Positions 1 to 12,800 of a DNA stretch of 64,000 nucleotides are shown here, piece after piece. Position numbers and translations under genes: made by a program. This DNA is from Bimuria novae-zelandiae CBS 107.79 (lineage: Eukaryota > Ascomycota > Dothideomycetes > Pleosporales > Didymosphaeriaceae). Each line of letters starts with the position of its first letter. Position 1 is the first letter of the stretch. Location: the NCBI GenBank assembly GCA_010015655.1, contig ML976716.1, positions 298,426 through 362,425 on the forward strand, given 5' to 3'. Under the pieces are notes generated by a model that searched no databases, was not told the DNA's origin, and saw only the letters and a program-made list of their open reading frames with translations.

Positions 1-2015
1 TTTATTTAGTGCGTATATTAGTCTTGTAAGTGGCGTACGCAGCATTAGTAGGAATACTACTTACTAGCCTTATTCTATATTCTAACACCTATTATTTATG
101 TAATTCTTAGAGTTCTGCTAGCACAGTATTGTCTCTTCTCTTTAGAGTCGTTAGGTCTACCCTTATGTCCTACTAAAGGCCTTGCCTCTAGAGTAATTAG
201 AACAATATAAGGTTGCAGAGCAAATTAAGGTAATAGGCTATATTATTTAGCCGTATTATTTAATTACCGCTTACACTCTATATATTAAGATAAACGCTCT
301 CGTATCCTTTAATCTATATTTATATATTCCCTGTCTATATGAAGTCTCCTGGCGCCGGTGGCCGGTATAAGATAAAGCGATCGATGTTGTTAAAGACATA
401 GCAGGTTATACCTAAATTAAGTATAGCTAAGCATCGTAATAGGTATATATTTAATTTAGTGTAGAAAGATATAGCGTTAAAGCTTACTAGGATTTTAGTA
501 ATCTTGCGTCTATCTAGTTACTTATTATTAGCCTTAGTAATTCGAGTTAGAGTAGGAGTATGCGATAATTTAATTATAGGTGCCTATAATCTAGCCCTCT
601 TTGTTATCCTTAGGCTTTCTTAAAGCGCAGGGTCATTCTCTAGCCTAAACTTAATTAAGGCAACTATGCTCGGCTTTAGCCTAAACTATTCTAGTTATTT
701 GTCTAGGAAAGCGTAGAAGTAGTCTTGTAGACTATAGCGTTGTTTACAAGTAGGACACTTAAGGCTACTAGCTACTACTAGCTTATTATCTGTAATCGCG
801 GACTGCTTGGCTCTAGTACGTTAACTATTATTTCGTTATTTACGAGGTCTACCCTAATATTTTAATATTACTACTTTATCCACAAGAGAGGCGTCCCTGT
901 CTATAGCCTAGGTAGATTCACCACTGTTAGCGAGAGATAAACCTGTAATAGTAAAAGCGCCCTTTTATTTGCCCTTAATTAGGTGCTATAGAATTATGTA
1001 GTCTTAAAAAAGTTTTATTATGTGCTTTTATAAGATAGCTGCATCCTTGCTTCTATATTGCTAGAAGGTTATTACCTATATAAGTGCGATATAGACAACT
1101 GCCTTTATAAAGTCTTCTTTAACTAAGTCTAGCCTTTAAAGCTCTAGGACCTAATTAGTCTCTACTTTTGTGGCTACATGATCGTACTTAGATAGCTATA
1201 TAGCCTATAATCTAGCTATTCTTATTAGCTTAAGGGCTTCTTAGTATCTTGCCCTTAATCGTCTGTATTCGTCTTCCAGGTCTACCCTAACTATAATTAT
1301 AAGGTTATTAATCTACTACCTAATTAATTAATCTAAAAGGTATTAGTTGTTCTGGAGATGCGCAGAAACTATTAATTAAATAATAGTAACTACTTAGTTT
1401 AAGCTAACCTATTTCTCTTAGTATTCGCGATCTATAATCTTGTATATTTCTAGCTATCCTTTATAATAATCGCTATCGTCTTTGTATGCTTTCGCGCCTG
1501 CCGTCGATAGATGTGAGGGCATTATTGGCATATTATTCGGATTCGCAGTCGTATACGCCGTGCTTGGCTGGTAGTTGCCTATCGCGGGAGGTATCGGCAT
1601 TGCGGGTTTCTGTCTTGGTTTATCTATTAGCGCTAGGTTGATAATGTTCCAGACCTTTAGGAATTAGGATTTTATTTTTAGCTAGTTTAGCCACGGTGTA
1701 TAGTTCGTGTAGTTGGTAAGGATTACTGTGGGATCTTTAAGGGTCGATAGGGCTATTGTAATTGGCTTAGCGAAGGCAATAAGACTCTTAATTATTAGAT
1801 TTAATAGTGTTCTGTCACTTTAAGATAATGCAATGATGAGAATTTAATAGATATAATAATTAATTAATAATATTCGTGTTCTGTGTTGCTAGAATGCAGA
1901 TGTGTGCGAGGCTCCAAATAAGTGCCGCTATAGCGCTAGTCCTATTTAGAATAGTACAAAAGAGAGAGTGCTCCAGCCTTATATCCATAATAGATAGAGG
2001 CTATATAATCGGACA
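1..2015 (-). mobile_element. Copia-1b, inverted twin of Copia-1 (cut by window start)
   Basis: This is the 5' part of a Ty1/Copia retrotransposon on the minus strand. It reads as the reverse complement of 2135..4151, with scattered C/T and G/A differences. Its 5' LTR is 1793..2015, and gag and the start of pol run leftwards off the window. The first bases of the window match 4141..4151 inverted. No intact ORF remains, because stop codons are dense and CpA/TpG is depleted, as expected after RIP. The element is placed by homology to its complete twin. Whether it has a 3' LTR cannot be seen here. Confidence 0.9.
1793..2015 (-). repeat. 5' LTR of Copia-1b
   Basis: 223 bp that is the inverted counterpart of the 225-bp Copia-1 LTRs at 2135 and 7208. 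On the minus strand it begins TGTC at 2015 (seen as GGACA on the plus strand) and ends near 1793. Internal differences are mostly RIP-type transitions. Confidence 0.9.
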
Positions 2016-2134
2016 GTAATATTAATTAGCTTTTGCTTAGGCAGCGCGTATATTAATTATAAAGTAGTTTTTAGGCGCTTCTTTATAGGTATTATAATTA
2101 ATAGCCTTATAAGCCTTAATACGCTACTTATAGT
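2016..2134. other. Spacer between the two head-to-head Copia 5' LTRs
   Basis: 119 bp of TA-rich sequence between the facing 5' LTRs; it would be the loop of the inverted duplication. No coding potential is seen. The last five bases, ATAGT (2130..2134), are the left target duplication of Copia-1. Confidence 0.8.
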
Positions 2135-2359
2135 TGTCCGATTATATGGCCTCTATCTGTTGTGGATATGAGGCTGGAGCACTCTCTCTTTTATACTATT
2201 CTAAATAGGGCTAGCGCTGCAGCGGCACTTATTTAGAGCCTCGCACACATCTACATTCTAGATACACATAGAACACGAACATTATTAATTAATTATCATA
2301 TCTATTAAATTCTTATTATTGCATTATCTTAAAGTGACAGAACACTATTAAATCTAATA
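2135..2359 (+). repeat. 5' LTR of Copia-1
   Basis: Begins TGTCCGATTATATGG. Its end reads ...TCTAATA where the 3' LTR has ...TCTGACA. Most differences from the 3' LTR are C to T at CpA. The length (225 bp) equals the 3' LTR. Confidence 0.95.
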
Positions 2360-2379
2360 ATTAAGAGTCTTATTACCTC

Positions 2380-5300
2380 CGCTAAGCTAATTGCAATAGC
2401 CCTATCAACCCTTAGAGATCCTACAGTAATCCTAACCAACTACACGAACTACACACTATAGCTAAACTAGCTAAAAACAAAATCCTAATTCCTAAAGGTC
2501 TAGAACATTATCAACCCAGCGCTGATAGATAAACCAAGATAGAAACCCGCAATGCTAATACCTCCCGCAATAGGCAACTACCAGCCAAGCACGGCGTATA
2601 TAACTACGAATCCGAATAATATGCTAACAATGCCCTCATATCTATCGACGGCAGGCGCGAAAGCATACAAAGACGATAGTAATTATTACAAAGGACAGCT
2701 AGAAATATACAAGATCATAGATCGCGAATACTAAGAGAAACAGGTTAGCCTAAACTAAATAGTTATTATTATCTAATTAATAGTTTCTACGCATCTCTAG
2801 AACAACTACTACCTCTTAGATTAATTAATTAGGTAGTAGATTAATAACCTTATAATTATAGTTAGGGTAGACCTGCAAGACGAATATAGACAATTAAGGG
2901 CAAGATACTAAAAAGCCCTTAAGCTAATAAGAATAGCTAGATTATAGGCTACATGGCTATCTAAGTACGATCATGCAGCCACAGAAGCAAAGACTAATTA
3001 GGTCCTAAAGCTTTAAAGGCTAGACTTAGTCAAAGAAGATTTTATAAAGGTAGTTGTCTATGTCGCACCTATGTAAGTAACGACCTTCTAGTAATATAGA
3101 AGCAAGGATGCAGCTATCTCACAAAAGCACATAATAAAGCTCTTCTAAGACTATATAATCCTGCAGCACCCGATTAAGGGTAAACAAAACGGCGCTTTTG
3201 CTACTGCAGGTTTATCTCTCGCTAACGGTGGTGAATCCACCTAGGCCATAGACAGGGACGCCTCTCTTGTGGATAAAGCAGCAACATTAAAATATCGGGG
3301 TAGACCTTGTAAACAACAAAATAATAGTTAACGTACTAGAGCCAAGCGGTCCGCAATTATAGATAATAAGCTAGTAATAACTAGTGGCCTTAAGTGCCCT
3401 GCTTATAAACAACGCTATAGTCTACAAGACTGCTTTTACGCTTTCCCAGACAAACAACTAGAATAGTTTAGGCCAAAGCCAAGCATGGTTGCCCTAATTA
3501 AGTTCAGGCTAGAGAATAACCCTACGCGTTAAGAAAGCCTAAGGATAATAAAGAGGGCCAGATCACAGGCACCTATAATCAAATTATCGCATACTCCTAC
3601 TCTAACTCGAATTACTAAGGCTAATAATAAGTAACTAGATAGACGCAAGATTACTAAAATCCTAGCGAGCTTTAACGCCGCATCTTTCTACACTAAATTA
3701 AACACATACCTATTACAATGCTTAGCTATACTCGATTTAGGCATAACCTGCCATGTTTTTAACGACATCGATCGCTTTGTCTTATACTAGCCACCAGCGC
3801 TAGGAGACTTCATATAGGCAGGGAATACACAAATATAGATTAAAGGATACAAGAGCGTCTATCTTAACATACAAAGTGCAAGCAGCAATTAAATAATATA
3901 GCTAAATAATATAGCCTATTGCCCTAATTTGCTCTGCAACCTTATATTATTCTAATTACTCTAGAGGCAAGGCCTTTGGTAGGACATAAGGGTAGACCTA
4001 ACAACTCTAAAGAGAAAAGACAATACTATGCTAGCAGAACTCTAAGAATTACATAGATAATAGGTGTTAGAACACAAAATAAGGCTAGTAGGTAGTATTT
4101 CTACTAATACTACGCACGCCACTCACAAGACTAACACACGCACTAAACAAAGACTATAAAAGGTAAACGCATAGACCTGGCACTAGCGATTAGGCTATCT
4201 AGGCCCTTAGGCCCTCAAACACCTCGTGTAGCAATCTAAGGGGGTAAGGATTAAAGGTCTCCCTACGGTAAAATATAACGCCTGCGGTAAAGCAAAACTA
4301 AAATAGCAAATACGCCGGCAAGCCAGGGAGCGAACTAAAGGCCCTGGCGAGCGAGTCGCAATAGACTTTCACGACTATAAAGTAGATAGCTTAACAAGAG
4401 AGAAGAGCTAAATGCTGATTACTAATTAATTCTTTAGCTTTGTATAAGACTTCTACTTTAAGGATAACTGCCTAGCACGGTTAATTATTAAATTACTTAG
4501 CACTTTTGTACGGTTTATTGAAGTACAATACAACGTTACGGTGAAAGTAATTAAATCTAATAACGAGATCTTCTCTATTAAGGCTAATATTAAGAAGTGG
4601 TGCGCGACGTAAGGTATTAAGATTAAGCCTTTAGCACTAGATACTTAAGTATAAAATAGAGGAGTAGAACGCTTAGGGGGTGTAATTAAGGAGAAAGCGC
4701 GCGTAATGCGACTTAACTTTAATTTACTATAGTAGATATAGCCTAAGATCACGCGAGCCGTAGTCTACCTATATAATTAAACGCTAAACTACACTAACTA
4801 ATAGCGATTTCTATATAAAGTGTTCTTTACAATAGTAGCCTTTCAGAACAGCATTGTTACCTAACTAAAGAAGCCTAATTAAGCTTACCTAAAAGCATAT
4901 GGCTATAAAGCGTTTACGATAATCAACGACACAAAACGCAGTAAAAGTAGGCTTTAGAGGCTTGACCCTAAAGCATAGATTAGCTATCTTGTTAGCTATA
5001 AATTAACTAACATCTAGAGAATATAGATTCCCTCTCTAGCAAAGACGATTAGTACTCGCGATGTAATATTTAATAAGGATACTATGTTCTTAGGCAAAAC
5101 TAAAGACCTAATAGACAACCTTATGCATAGTATATTAGAAGAAATAGTAGCCTAGGTGCGATTAGTAGAGTTACCTCCCTTACCTTAATAAGAGCATGCT
5201 ACTGAGTCCTTCTTTAAGGATGAGATAATTAGTGAAGCGCTAGAGGAAGAGGCTCCTAAGTGTAGGCAAGACAGGAGAGCTAGGTATAAATATCTAACGC

Positions 5301-7170
5301 CTCTATTAATACTGCTACTAGTGACACTCCTTGCACAACTAATAGCAGGAGATAATTAAGCTATACTACTATAAATAGTGCAAACAGGACAGTTGCAAAC
5401 AAGCCCATGGGCTGCAGCCTTTATGGCAGGCACTAAAGCTAGTAGCAGCGGCAAATACGAAGGTAAGACTCTTAATAAGGCGTAGCTTTGATAAATAATT
5501 ATATTAGGTAAGAAGCCACATCGAAGTGTGCTTCTAGAGCTACCTACATGCTGAAGCAAGCTTGAAGATCACCCTCTTTATAATATATAGAAGGAAGCAG
5601 AACGATCCTATCTATAGAGCTATAAGGAAATAAAGTCTTAGAGCGAGGGTGTAGTAGCTCTAGTAAAGGTAGTAGGCTATTAAATCCTTGACTGCATGTG
5701 GGTATATACCTATAAATTTAATAAATACTATCGATTACAGAAATGCAAAGCAAGGCTAGTGGTGCGAGGCGATTAATAGCGGCACCTTACCTCATAAGAA
5801 ACCTACGCCGTAATACTTACAAGACAATTATTCTATATGCTTATAGTAATTGTAGCTCGTATTAACTTAGAGCTTATCTAACACGATGTTACTAACGCGT
5901 TTGTCCATGCAAAGCTGGATAGAGAAATCTACATGAGAATGTCTCGCGGCTACTCGCGAGCAGGCACAGTCCTTAAACTATATAAAGTACTATATGGACT
6001 GCGTATATCTCCACTGCTCTAGTAAAGAGAGTTTACATTAACGCTCCGTGATATTAGCTTTAAAATAGTGCCCCACGAGCCATGCTGCCTTATTAAGGAC
6101 AGTATTATTATATTCTTCTATGTGGATGATCTTATTATTGCCTATTAGAAGAATCACGAGCCTGCAGTAAAAGCAGCTATTAAAGAGATAAGAACTAAAT
6201 TTACCCTTACTAGCGGGAAAGACCTGCAATAGTTTCTAAGAATTAAAATTATTAGGGACTGCTTAAATAAAAAGATCTGGCTTTTATAAGCATTATACGT
6301 TAACAAAATATCGCGCCTTATCGATCACCATAAGATTCGCTATAATACCTTGATGGGTTTAATCGAATTACTTCTAAGAACAGGACTAGCTAGTAAGGGT
6401 AAGATTAATTAATACTAGCGTAAAGTCGGATTAATTCTCTATACTATAGTTATAACTTGACTAGATATCGCCTTTGCAAGCTCCAGATTATCACGATTCT
6501 TATCTAACCTAAGTAAAGAGCACCAAGTAGCTACTAACTAAGTTCTCCTCTATCTTGCTAATACTAAATTACTAGGTCTTTAGCTTGGGGGTGCAGATAC
6601 TTTAGAAGTAGTAAGCGACGCATCCTTTACTAATAATACACTTAATCGCAAGAGTTCACAAGGATATGTTATTAAATTATTTGGCGGCCTAATTGCCTAG
6701 AAAGCAAGCAAGCAAGATACAGTTACTATATTAATAATAGAGGCCGAACTTCTAGCGCTTTCACAAGTAGCTAAGGAGGCTATCTTTACTTCACGATTAC
6801 TCTAGGAGCTCTAGATCACTGTGAGCAATTGCCTAATTATAATTAACTACGATAATTAATAGACTATTCGCCTTATCACTAAAGAAATCGCAAAGCTACA
6901 GACTAAGCTCCGCCATGTGGATATCCACAATTATTAGCTAAGACAAGAAGTTACACTTGGGACAATTAAGGTGGACTATTAACGCTCAGAGGACATGGTT
7001 ATAGATAGACTTATAAAGGCCTTACTAGTGAATAAATGGAGCAAGTTTCTAAATAAGCTAGGACTTAAAGATATATTAGATAAGATTACTAATTAAGAGG
7101 TTGCCCTGCAGGATCTACAGTAGAGGATAGAGGCCTTTAAGTTAGAATAATAGATAGATAAATAATGCGA
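2380..7170 (+). pseudogene. Copia-1 gag-pol, RIP-damaged
   Basis: A broken polyprotein of a Ty1/Copia element. Visible parts in order: a gag piece with a 60-codon open stretch at 2552..2734; a knuckle-like C-P-x-(C to Y)-K-Q-R-(H to Y)-x4-C near 3385; an integrase core with I-D-F-H near 4352; the reverse-transcriptase active site Y-V-D-D-L-I-I at 6119..6139; and RNase H starting V-V-S-D-A-S-F-T-N near 6605 and continuing to a T-E-A-E-L-L-A-L-S-type motif. Stops fall mostly at former Gln and Trp codons. The limits are approximate. Confidence 0.9.
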
Positions 7171-7207
7171 AGGTTCAGCTTGAGGATAAGCCCAAGCTAA
7201 GGGGGTG

Positions 7208-7432
7208 TGTCCGATTATATGGCCTCTATCTGTTGTGGATATGAGGCTGGAGCACTCTCTCTTTTGTACTATTCTAAATAGGGCTAGCGCTGCAGCGGCA
7301 CTTATTTAGAGCCTCGCACACATCTACATTCCAGACACACACAGAACACGAACATTATTAATTAATCATCACATCCATCAAATTCTCATCATTGCATTAT
7401 CTCAAAGTGACAGAACACTATCAAATCTGACA
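7208..7432 (+). repeat. 3' LTR of Copia-1
   Basis: 225 bp, TGTCC...TGACA, followed directly by the ATAGT target duplication. It is clearly less RIP-mutated than the 5' LTR: many CA dinucleotides survive in its second half. Confidence 0.95.
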
Positions 7433-7437
7433 ATAGT

Positions 7438-7981
7438 ACGTAAATATATACTTAAAAATAAGTTTAATTTTAGTAATTACGCTATAATAGCTATACTTAC
7501 AAAGGCTATTAATACTATTATTAGCGCTTTTAACGCTTTTATTATAACTTTTAAGGCGCTTTATTATAAGCTTTAGTAGTTATAATATTTTAATATACTT
7601 AGTAAATATAGCCTAATTAGTAATTAATAGCTTATTTGTCCGTACGCAGTACAGGCAGCTACCTAATACAATGTCTTAAGACAGGTAATAATAGTTATGT
7701 AATACCGCACAGGCAAAGGCACAGACCATAGTTACCGTGCGCGAGCATTAATCCTTATAATCCCCTTTCCTCCGTACGTAGAATAGATAGACAAGACTTG
7801 AATACCAGACCCTTTTCTCACCCGTACCATCGTACAACTATCTAGCCCTATCATATCGCGATATGCTTGGCTTAGTATAGCCCATTCAGCATTATTAGAT
7901 TTTATCTAAGGCTACGCATTAAGTAACTTATTATAATAACTAACTTTAAACGTATCCTTATTATAAATGTAGTAAATATAG
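7438..7981. other. TA-rich gap between Copia-1 and Gypsy-3
   Basis: No gene, RNA gene or clear repeat boundary is seen. The part near 7640..7860 is less TA-rich than its surroundings and may be a remnant of an older insertion or of host DNA. Confidence 0.5.
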
Positions 7982-8142
7982 TGTAAGGGGCTAGGTGCTC
8001 AAGGAGCTAAAGGTGCTAAAAGAATACTTATAAATTTAATAAAAAGTCTAAAGTTAAGCTTTAGGCGTCGAAATTATATATCTAGGGTTTATATAACTAA
8101 GGGTTAAAAATCTAAGGTAATAACTAGGCGTAGTCTATTACA
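7982..8142 (-). repeat. 3' LTR of Gypsy-3
   Basis: 161 bp, TGTAAGG...TATTACA on the plus strand. It aligns along its length to 32574..32733 in the same orientation, with differences mostly of C/T and G/A type. Confidence 0.8.
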
Positions 8143-8194
8143 TATCTCCCTTCCCTTTATTAGGGTAAAGAAAAATCTCTGTATATTATCTTAC

Positions 8195-8547
8195 TGTCAC
8201 GGTAACCTCCTAGGCAACCTGACAGCCTAGACATAATATTAATAATAGTACGTTAGTATATAGGCTTCTGCCTCCGAACTTATACTTCGGGAACTAAAGG
8301 TCTAATAGCCTTAGCCCTAAAGGTCTAATAGCCCAGACCCCGAAGCTTACTTCTGATTGGCTAGACACGACGCTAGCCATCTAGGTACTAGTACCTAGAC
8401 TAAGCGAGATAGATAGATCCACGCTGGATAGGGGGAGAAGACCTTTTCTCCTTATCCAACGTCTTGTACCTATACGTTAACACCAAATAAGTATATTAAT
8501 CTAGCCTACCTAGGCCTAGAACACCTCTGCTCGTTGCTCTCGTGACA
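8195..8547. mobile_element. Solo LTR nested in Gypsy-3
   Basis: 353 bp with ends TGTCACGG...TCGTGACA and an exact 5-bp duplication, CTTAC, at 8190..8194 and 8548..8552. Its base composition is less TA-rich than the surrounding Gypsy-3 remnant. The outer TGTCAC/GTGACA is itself an inverted repeat. No second copy was found in the window, so the parent family is unknown. Confidence 0.8.
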
Positions 8548-8770
8548 CTTACTATATAGCTTTGTAATTATTTTATTATTTACTTTTTACCTAGCTTCTA
8601 AACCATACTCTTTTATACTTTTTTTTTCTTAACTTCGTACACTACAACGTCTTACTTTTAGCCTAGTCTTTTTTAACTTTATAATCTAATTCCTCTCCTT
8701 ATTTTAATAAAATTGCTAGTCCTTTACGTAATACTTGCGTAATAAGGACTTTTAAGCGTTAAAAGCGTGC

Positions 8771-9205
8771 TGTTAAGATCCCAAAGGGGTAGCTGGTCCC
8801 TAAGGGGCTAAGGTTAGTTCTCGGGCAGGAATACTATAGTAGGACGGGAAAGGGTCGTAGTAATAGCTTGCGCTTGTTACTAGGGCGTTAGTATTAAAAG
8901 TAGGTATAACATAATTAAATTAACAAGGTTGCTTATTCAGATCCAAACGATAGATTAATAAATAGGTTAAACACGATAATAGAAAACTATCCTCGTGTCC
9001 CTATATACATGACTCGTCCCACGAATCCCAGGTGTCCCAAGAATCCCAAAGTCCTATATGCCAAGATACTTCTGGGACGCCCGATACTTCTGGGACGCGT
9101 GACATGGTCACGTGATCTGTGGCTAAGTCAGGAACCTTGGCTGGTCGCACGGATAAGTGGCCATGCCCCGCCTCGCGTTATGTTAGGTCTTAATAGATCC
9201 TAACA
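8771..9205 (-). repeat. 3' LTR of Gypsy-1
   Basis: 435 bp, TGTTAAGATCC...TCCTAACA. It contains two nearby copies of GATACTTCTGGGACGC and the palindrome TCACGTGA at 9108..9115. An open stretch at 9009..9203 recurs in the other LTR and is repeat sequence, not a gene. Confidence 0.95.
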
Positions 9206-9239
9206 TCAGTCCCCTCCTCTAGACTTAATGTCCTTATAA

Positions 9240-9838
9240 GTTAACTACCTACAAAGCTACTTTCTTAATCCGCCTGATACCGTTATTTGTAAGCCAATCG
9301 TCTTAAGTAAAATTACGTATTTGCTATAGTCGCCTGTTCGTACTGCGCTAAGAAGCAATTGCCCTATCAATTGTCGTCATTGCATTCGAAGTGCACAAAT
9401 TGTGTTCGGTATAGTAATTAGAAGTGTGAGCCGGAGGATATTCCTTTGCCGGATTATTCGAAGATAGATGCCGAGTTGGAAAGGTTAGAAAAGTTAGAGG
9501 CTAAGGAGGAGGCAAAACTTTGGGTGGAAGAAGAGCTCGCTTATGCAGCGCTCCTGCGTGCTTGTCTAGCACGAGAGAAGATGGCGCGTCTGCGCGATTA
9601 GCATAAGAAATTGCGTTAGAAGGAATAAGAGTTATTTAATTGTGGGATGTCTATAGTGGATGAGTTGGAAGCCCTAGAGGCTCGTGAGGAGTTGGCGCAG
9701 GCAGCTGTGTTGGTTAATCTAGATGCCGCTTTAGGTGCTAAGGTGATAGACTAGTCTGTTATCTAGTCTAAGCCTTCCTCTTCTGTTGCGTAGTATTTGT
9801 CTTTAGCATGGTTATGTCGTAAGTCTCTTTCCTTCTGA
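9240..9838 (+). pseudogene. Antisense Cys-rich ORF of Gypsy-1
   Basis: An accessory ORF on the strand opposite gag-pol, between the chromodomain end of pol and the polypurine tract. The frame holds C-S-Y-C at 9335..9346, then K-C-T-N-C and a further K-C, giving a Zn2Cys6-like spacing (C-x2-C ... C-x2-C ... C). After that comes a Glu/Lys/Leu-rich, coiled-coil-like stretch. Several in-frame TAG/TAA codons look like RIP-converted Gln or Trp codons. The frame closes at TGA 9836..9838; the start is uncertain. The same arrangement is present in Gypsy-2 and Gypsy-4. Function unknown; nucleic-acid binding is only a guess from the Cys pattern. Confidence 0.6.
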
Positions 9839-9899
9839 AACTTTCTCTTGTTATTCTAGTGTAGTAGTGGTAGTTGTGGATCTTATTTCGTACTTTTTT

Positions 9900-12800
9900 T
9901 AAGAGTTATTAGTAGTTCTTTCGGAGTTTGGATTCTAGTTCCTATATGTTTTCTAAATGTGGGTAGCCTTTCCACTTGACTAACTATTCTTGTAGGAACT
10001 TGTCGTCTTAGAAGTCTTCTCGTCCCACTTCCCTGTACCCTAGGAGTGTCTCGACTTCAAACTCGTTTTCTTCCTCTGGCTGGTGATAGAAGGTTATTTT
10101 AACTAGTGTTTCAGGGTCTGCGGGTTCGAGTTGGTCTATATGGAACACCGGGTGTATTTTTGCGTCTGGCGGTAGTTCCAATCGGTAGTTAACTAGTGAT
10201 ACTTGTTTGATAATAAAAAATGGCCTGATCTTGACATAGTCCAGTTTCTTGTGCTTTTTCTTCTGGGTCCAAAGATTTTTCGTAAGCAGATATGCTTTAT
10301 CCCCCTTTTTCAGCTAAGGTGCCGTTTTTCTTTTTCGGTTCGTGTAGGAAATGCTTTGCTATTAAGCTTTCTTAAGATTCTCTTAGAGTTATGCATATGT
10401 TTTCTTTATAGTTTCTGCTATGCTTATTACTTCCTCTGTTCTAATTATTGTAGGAAGTGTTTAATTAAAGAGATATAAATATCTTTCGTAGTTTACATAA
10501 AAGGGTATAAATCCTATTACTATTAATATCTTGTTGTTGTATGCTAGTTGTGCCATAGGTAGTAAGGAAATCTAGTTATTTTTCTAGTTATTGCAGTAGA
10601 TGCGTAGGTACGTTTTATGTTAGCCAACATCACAACTCTAGAATATTCTACTATGTCGTCACACAGTCATGTGACCTTGCAGATCCAGAATCTTCTGGAT
10701 ACTCCACTTCATGTATATAGCCACTCTGACTTCTATCAGATAGGAATCAACCCAGTTCGCCTCCTGCTGTGGTACGCACACATTTTAATAGTTTGATTCG
10801 TACGTTCTGTCTGTCCGTCGGTTTGTGGATAGTATGCTGTCGATAATTTCCGTTTTATTCTAATAAGTGCTATTAGGGTTGTCCAATAGTTTAAGGTAAA
10901 GAGTTTGTCTCTATTACTAATAATTGTCTTTGGAATACCGTGGTGTCGTATAAGTTAGTCTAGGATAAGGAATGCGAGTTCCTTAGCCATAGTTATCTTC
11001 TAGCATGGTAGTAATTCTACGTATTTAGTAAATTAATAGATAATATTTAGTATTGCGTTGTAAGTAATTCCGGTTACAGGATCTCTTAATTTCGATAGTC
11101 CTATAATAAAGTCTATAGCGATGTCTTCCTATAGTGCAATAGGTATTTATATAGCTTACATTTCTCCGTACTTAAGGTGTGTTACATGTTTGTTACGCTA
11201 GTAATCTACATATTTGCAGATGTAGGTGGTTACTACTTCCTTAATTCCCTTAAAGCTGTAGTTCCGCTGGATAAGTTCCATGGTTTTTCTAATCTTTAGG
11301 TGTCTATACACTAGGTTATTATAGTATTATCGTATAACTTCCTTTTGCAGTTCTCTGGGTACTTCTTATATTAGTATAAGGAGTTAGTTAAGTTTAGTAG
11401 TTAGTTCTAAAGAGCCATTAGGGTTTTTCTTTAGTATTATAGAGTATGTCTTAACCTTTTCTCCTTTATTATTTATTCTGCTAAGAGCGTCTGCTCGTCC
11501 GTTTTCTTTACCTAGGGTGTATATAATTTTGAACTTGTATTATCCTAGCGTTTCTGACCATCTTGCTTATCGTTAAGTTAGTTCTTTCGTGGTTATAAAG
11601 CGTGTAAGATTTTTATAGTCCATAAAGATTATAAGTTTTAAGCAGCTGTGTGCGTAGATCCTTTAGTATTTAATAGCCTTTACTATCGCAAGTAGCTCTT
11701 TGTCGTGTACTTCGTACTATAATTCTTCCGATGTAAACTTGTGTGCGTAGTATACAACTGGGTGCTATTTGCCATTCTTCTCTTATTTCGCGCATGCTCC
11801 TACTGCCAAGTCGCTTACGTCTATTTTAATACGCAAAGGTTTATTATCTTAGAAGTGTATAAGGACTAGTGGCGTAATACATGCTTATTATAGTGTTTAG
11901 AATACTTATTCGCATTCTTCTATCTAGTTAAAAGGTTTGTCTTTCTTCGTGAGGTTCGTAAGTAGTAGTGTAATTCTAGAGTAGTTCGTGATAAATTATC
12001 TATTAAATCTAGTAAATTTAAGGAAGGCTTATACTTCCTTAAGGTTAGTAGGTAACTTTTACTTTTTTACTTCCTTAATCTTCGAAGGGCTTACTTAGAT
12101 ACTTTTAGTGTTAATAACATGTCCTAGGAATTCTAGTTCTATAACATAGAATTTACACTTTTCTAGTTTTAGCTATAGGTTAGCGTTATTTAGCGCTTAT
12201 AGTACCGTCTACACGTGTTACACATGATCTTTCTCCTATTCTAAGAATACTAGGATGTTTTCAAGGTAGGCAACTATAAATATATTAAGGTAGTTTTATA
12301 GTATATTATTAATTATTGCTTAGAATGTTGCTGGCGCGTTTGTGAGTCTAAAAGGCATAACTTGGTACTTAAATAGTCCGTATCTAGTTTAAAAGGCTAT
12401 CTTCTACTCATCACCTGCTGATTTGTATAAGGTAGTATCCGTCTTGTAGGTCAAATTGCGTGAATATCTTGGCTCGTCCTAGCCTGTCTCGAGATTCTTG
12501 TATATTTAGTAGTAGGTATCTATTCTTAATTATTATATCGTTTAGTTTCCTGTAGTTAATGTATAGACGTTATATTCCATCCTTCTTTATAATAAATATT
12601 AGGGGTGACGCTACTGGCGATTCTAACTTACGTATCTATTATCTATTAAGGGCTTTCTTTAGGAATTCGCGTGTCTATTAGAGTTCCTTTGCGCTCTATC
12701 CGTATAGTGGTCCAAAAGGCGGCGTTTTTCCTTCTTTAAGAATAATGCGGTAATCTTAGTGTGTATGCTTAGGAAGGGCGTTTGCTCCTTTCTCTTCCTA

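Larger units (their letters stand above)
2135..7432 (+). mobile_element. Copia-1, complete Ty1/Copia retrotransposon
   Basis: A 5298-bp element with two 225-bp LTRs (2135..2359 and 7208..7432), TG...CA ends and an exact 5-bp target duplication, ATAGT, at 2130..2134 and 7433..7437. A purine-rich tract (AAGCTAAGGGGG) sits just before the 3' LTR. The domain order is that of Copia: gag with a Cys/His knuckle near 3385..3425, integrase, then reverse transcriptase and RNase H. Both coding blocks are full of stops, so the copy is dead. The 3' LTR keeps CA where the 5' LTR has TA, so RIP damage is uneven along the element. Confidence 0.96.

Noticed and set aside
9009..9203. 64-codon ORF, repeated almost identically at 15552..15746
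   Set aside because: It lies inside the two Gypsy-1 LTRs and is shared only because the LTRs are copies; no domain or start context.
10203..10478. 91-codon plus-strand ORF rich in Leu/Phe
   Set aside because: Antisense to the Gypsy-1 integrase-chromodomain linker; the hydrophobic look comes from TTT/CTT-rich complement of Lys/Glu codons.
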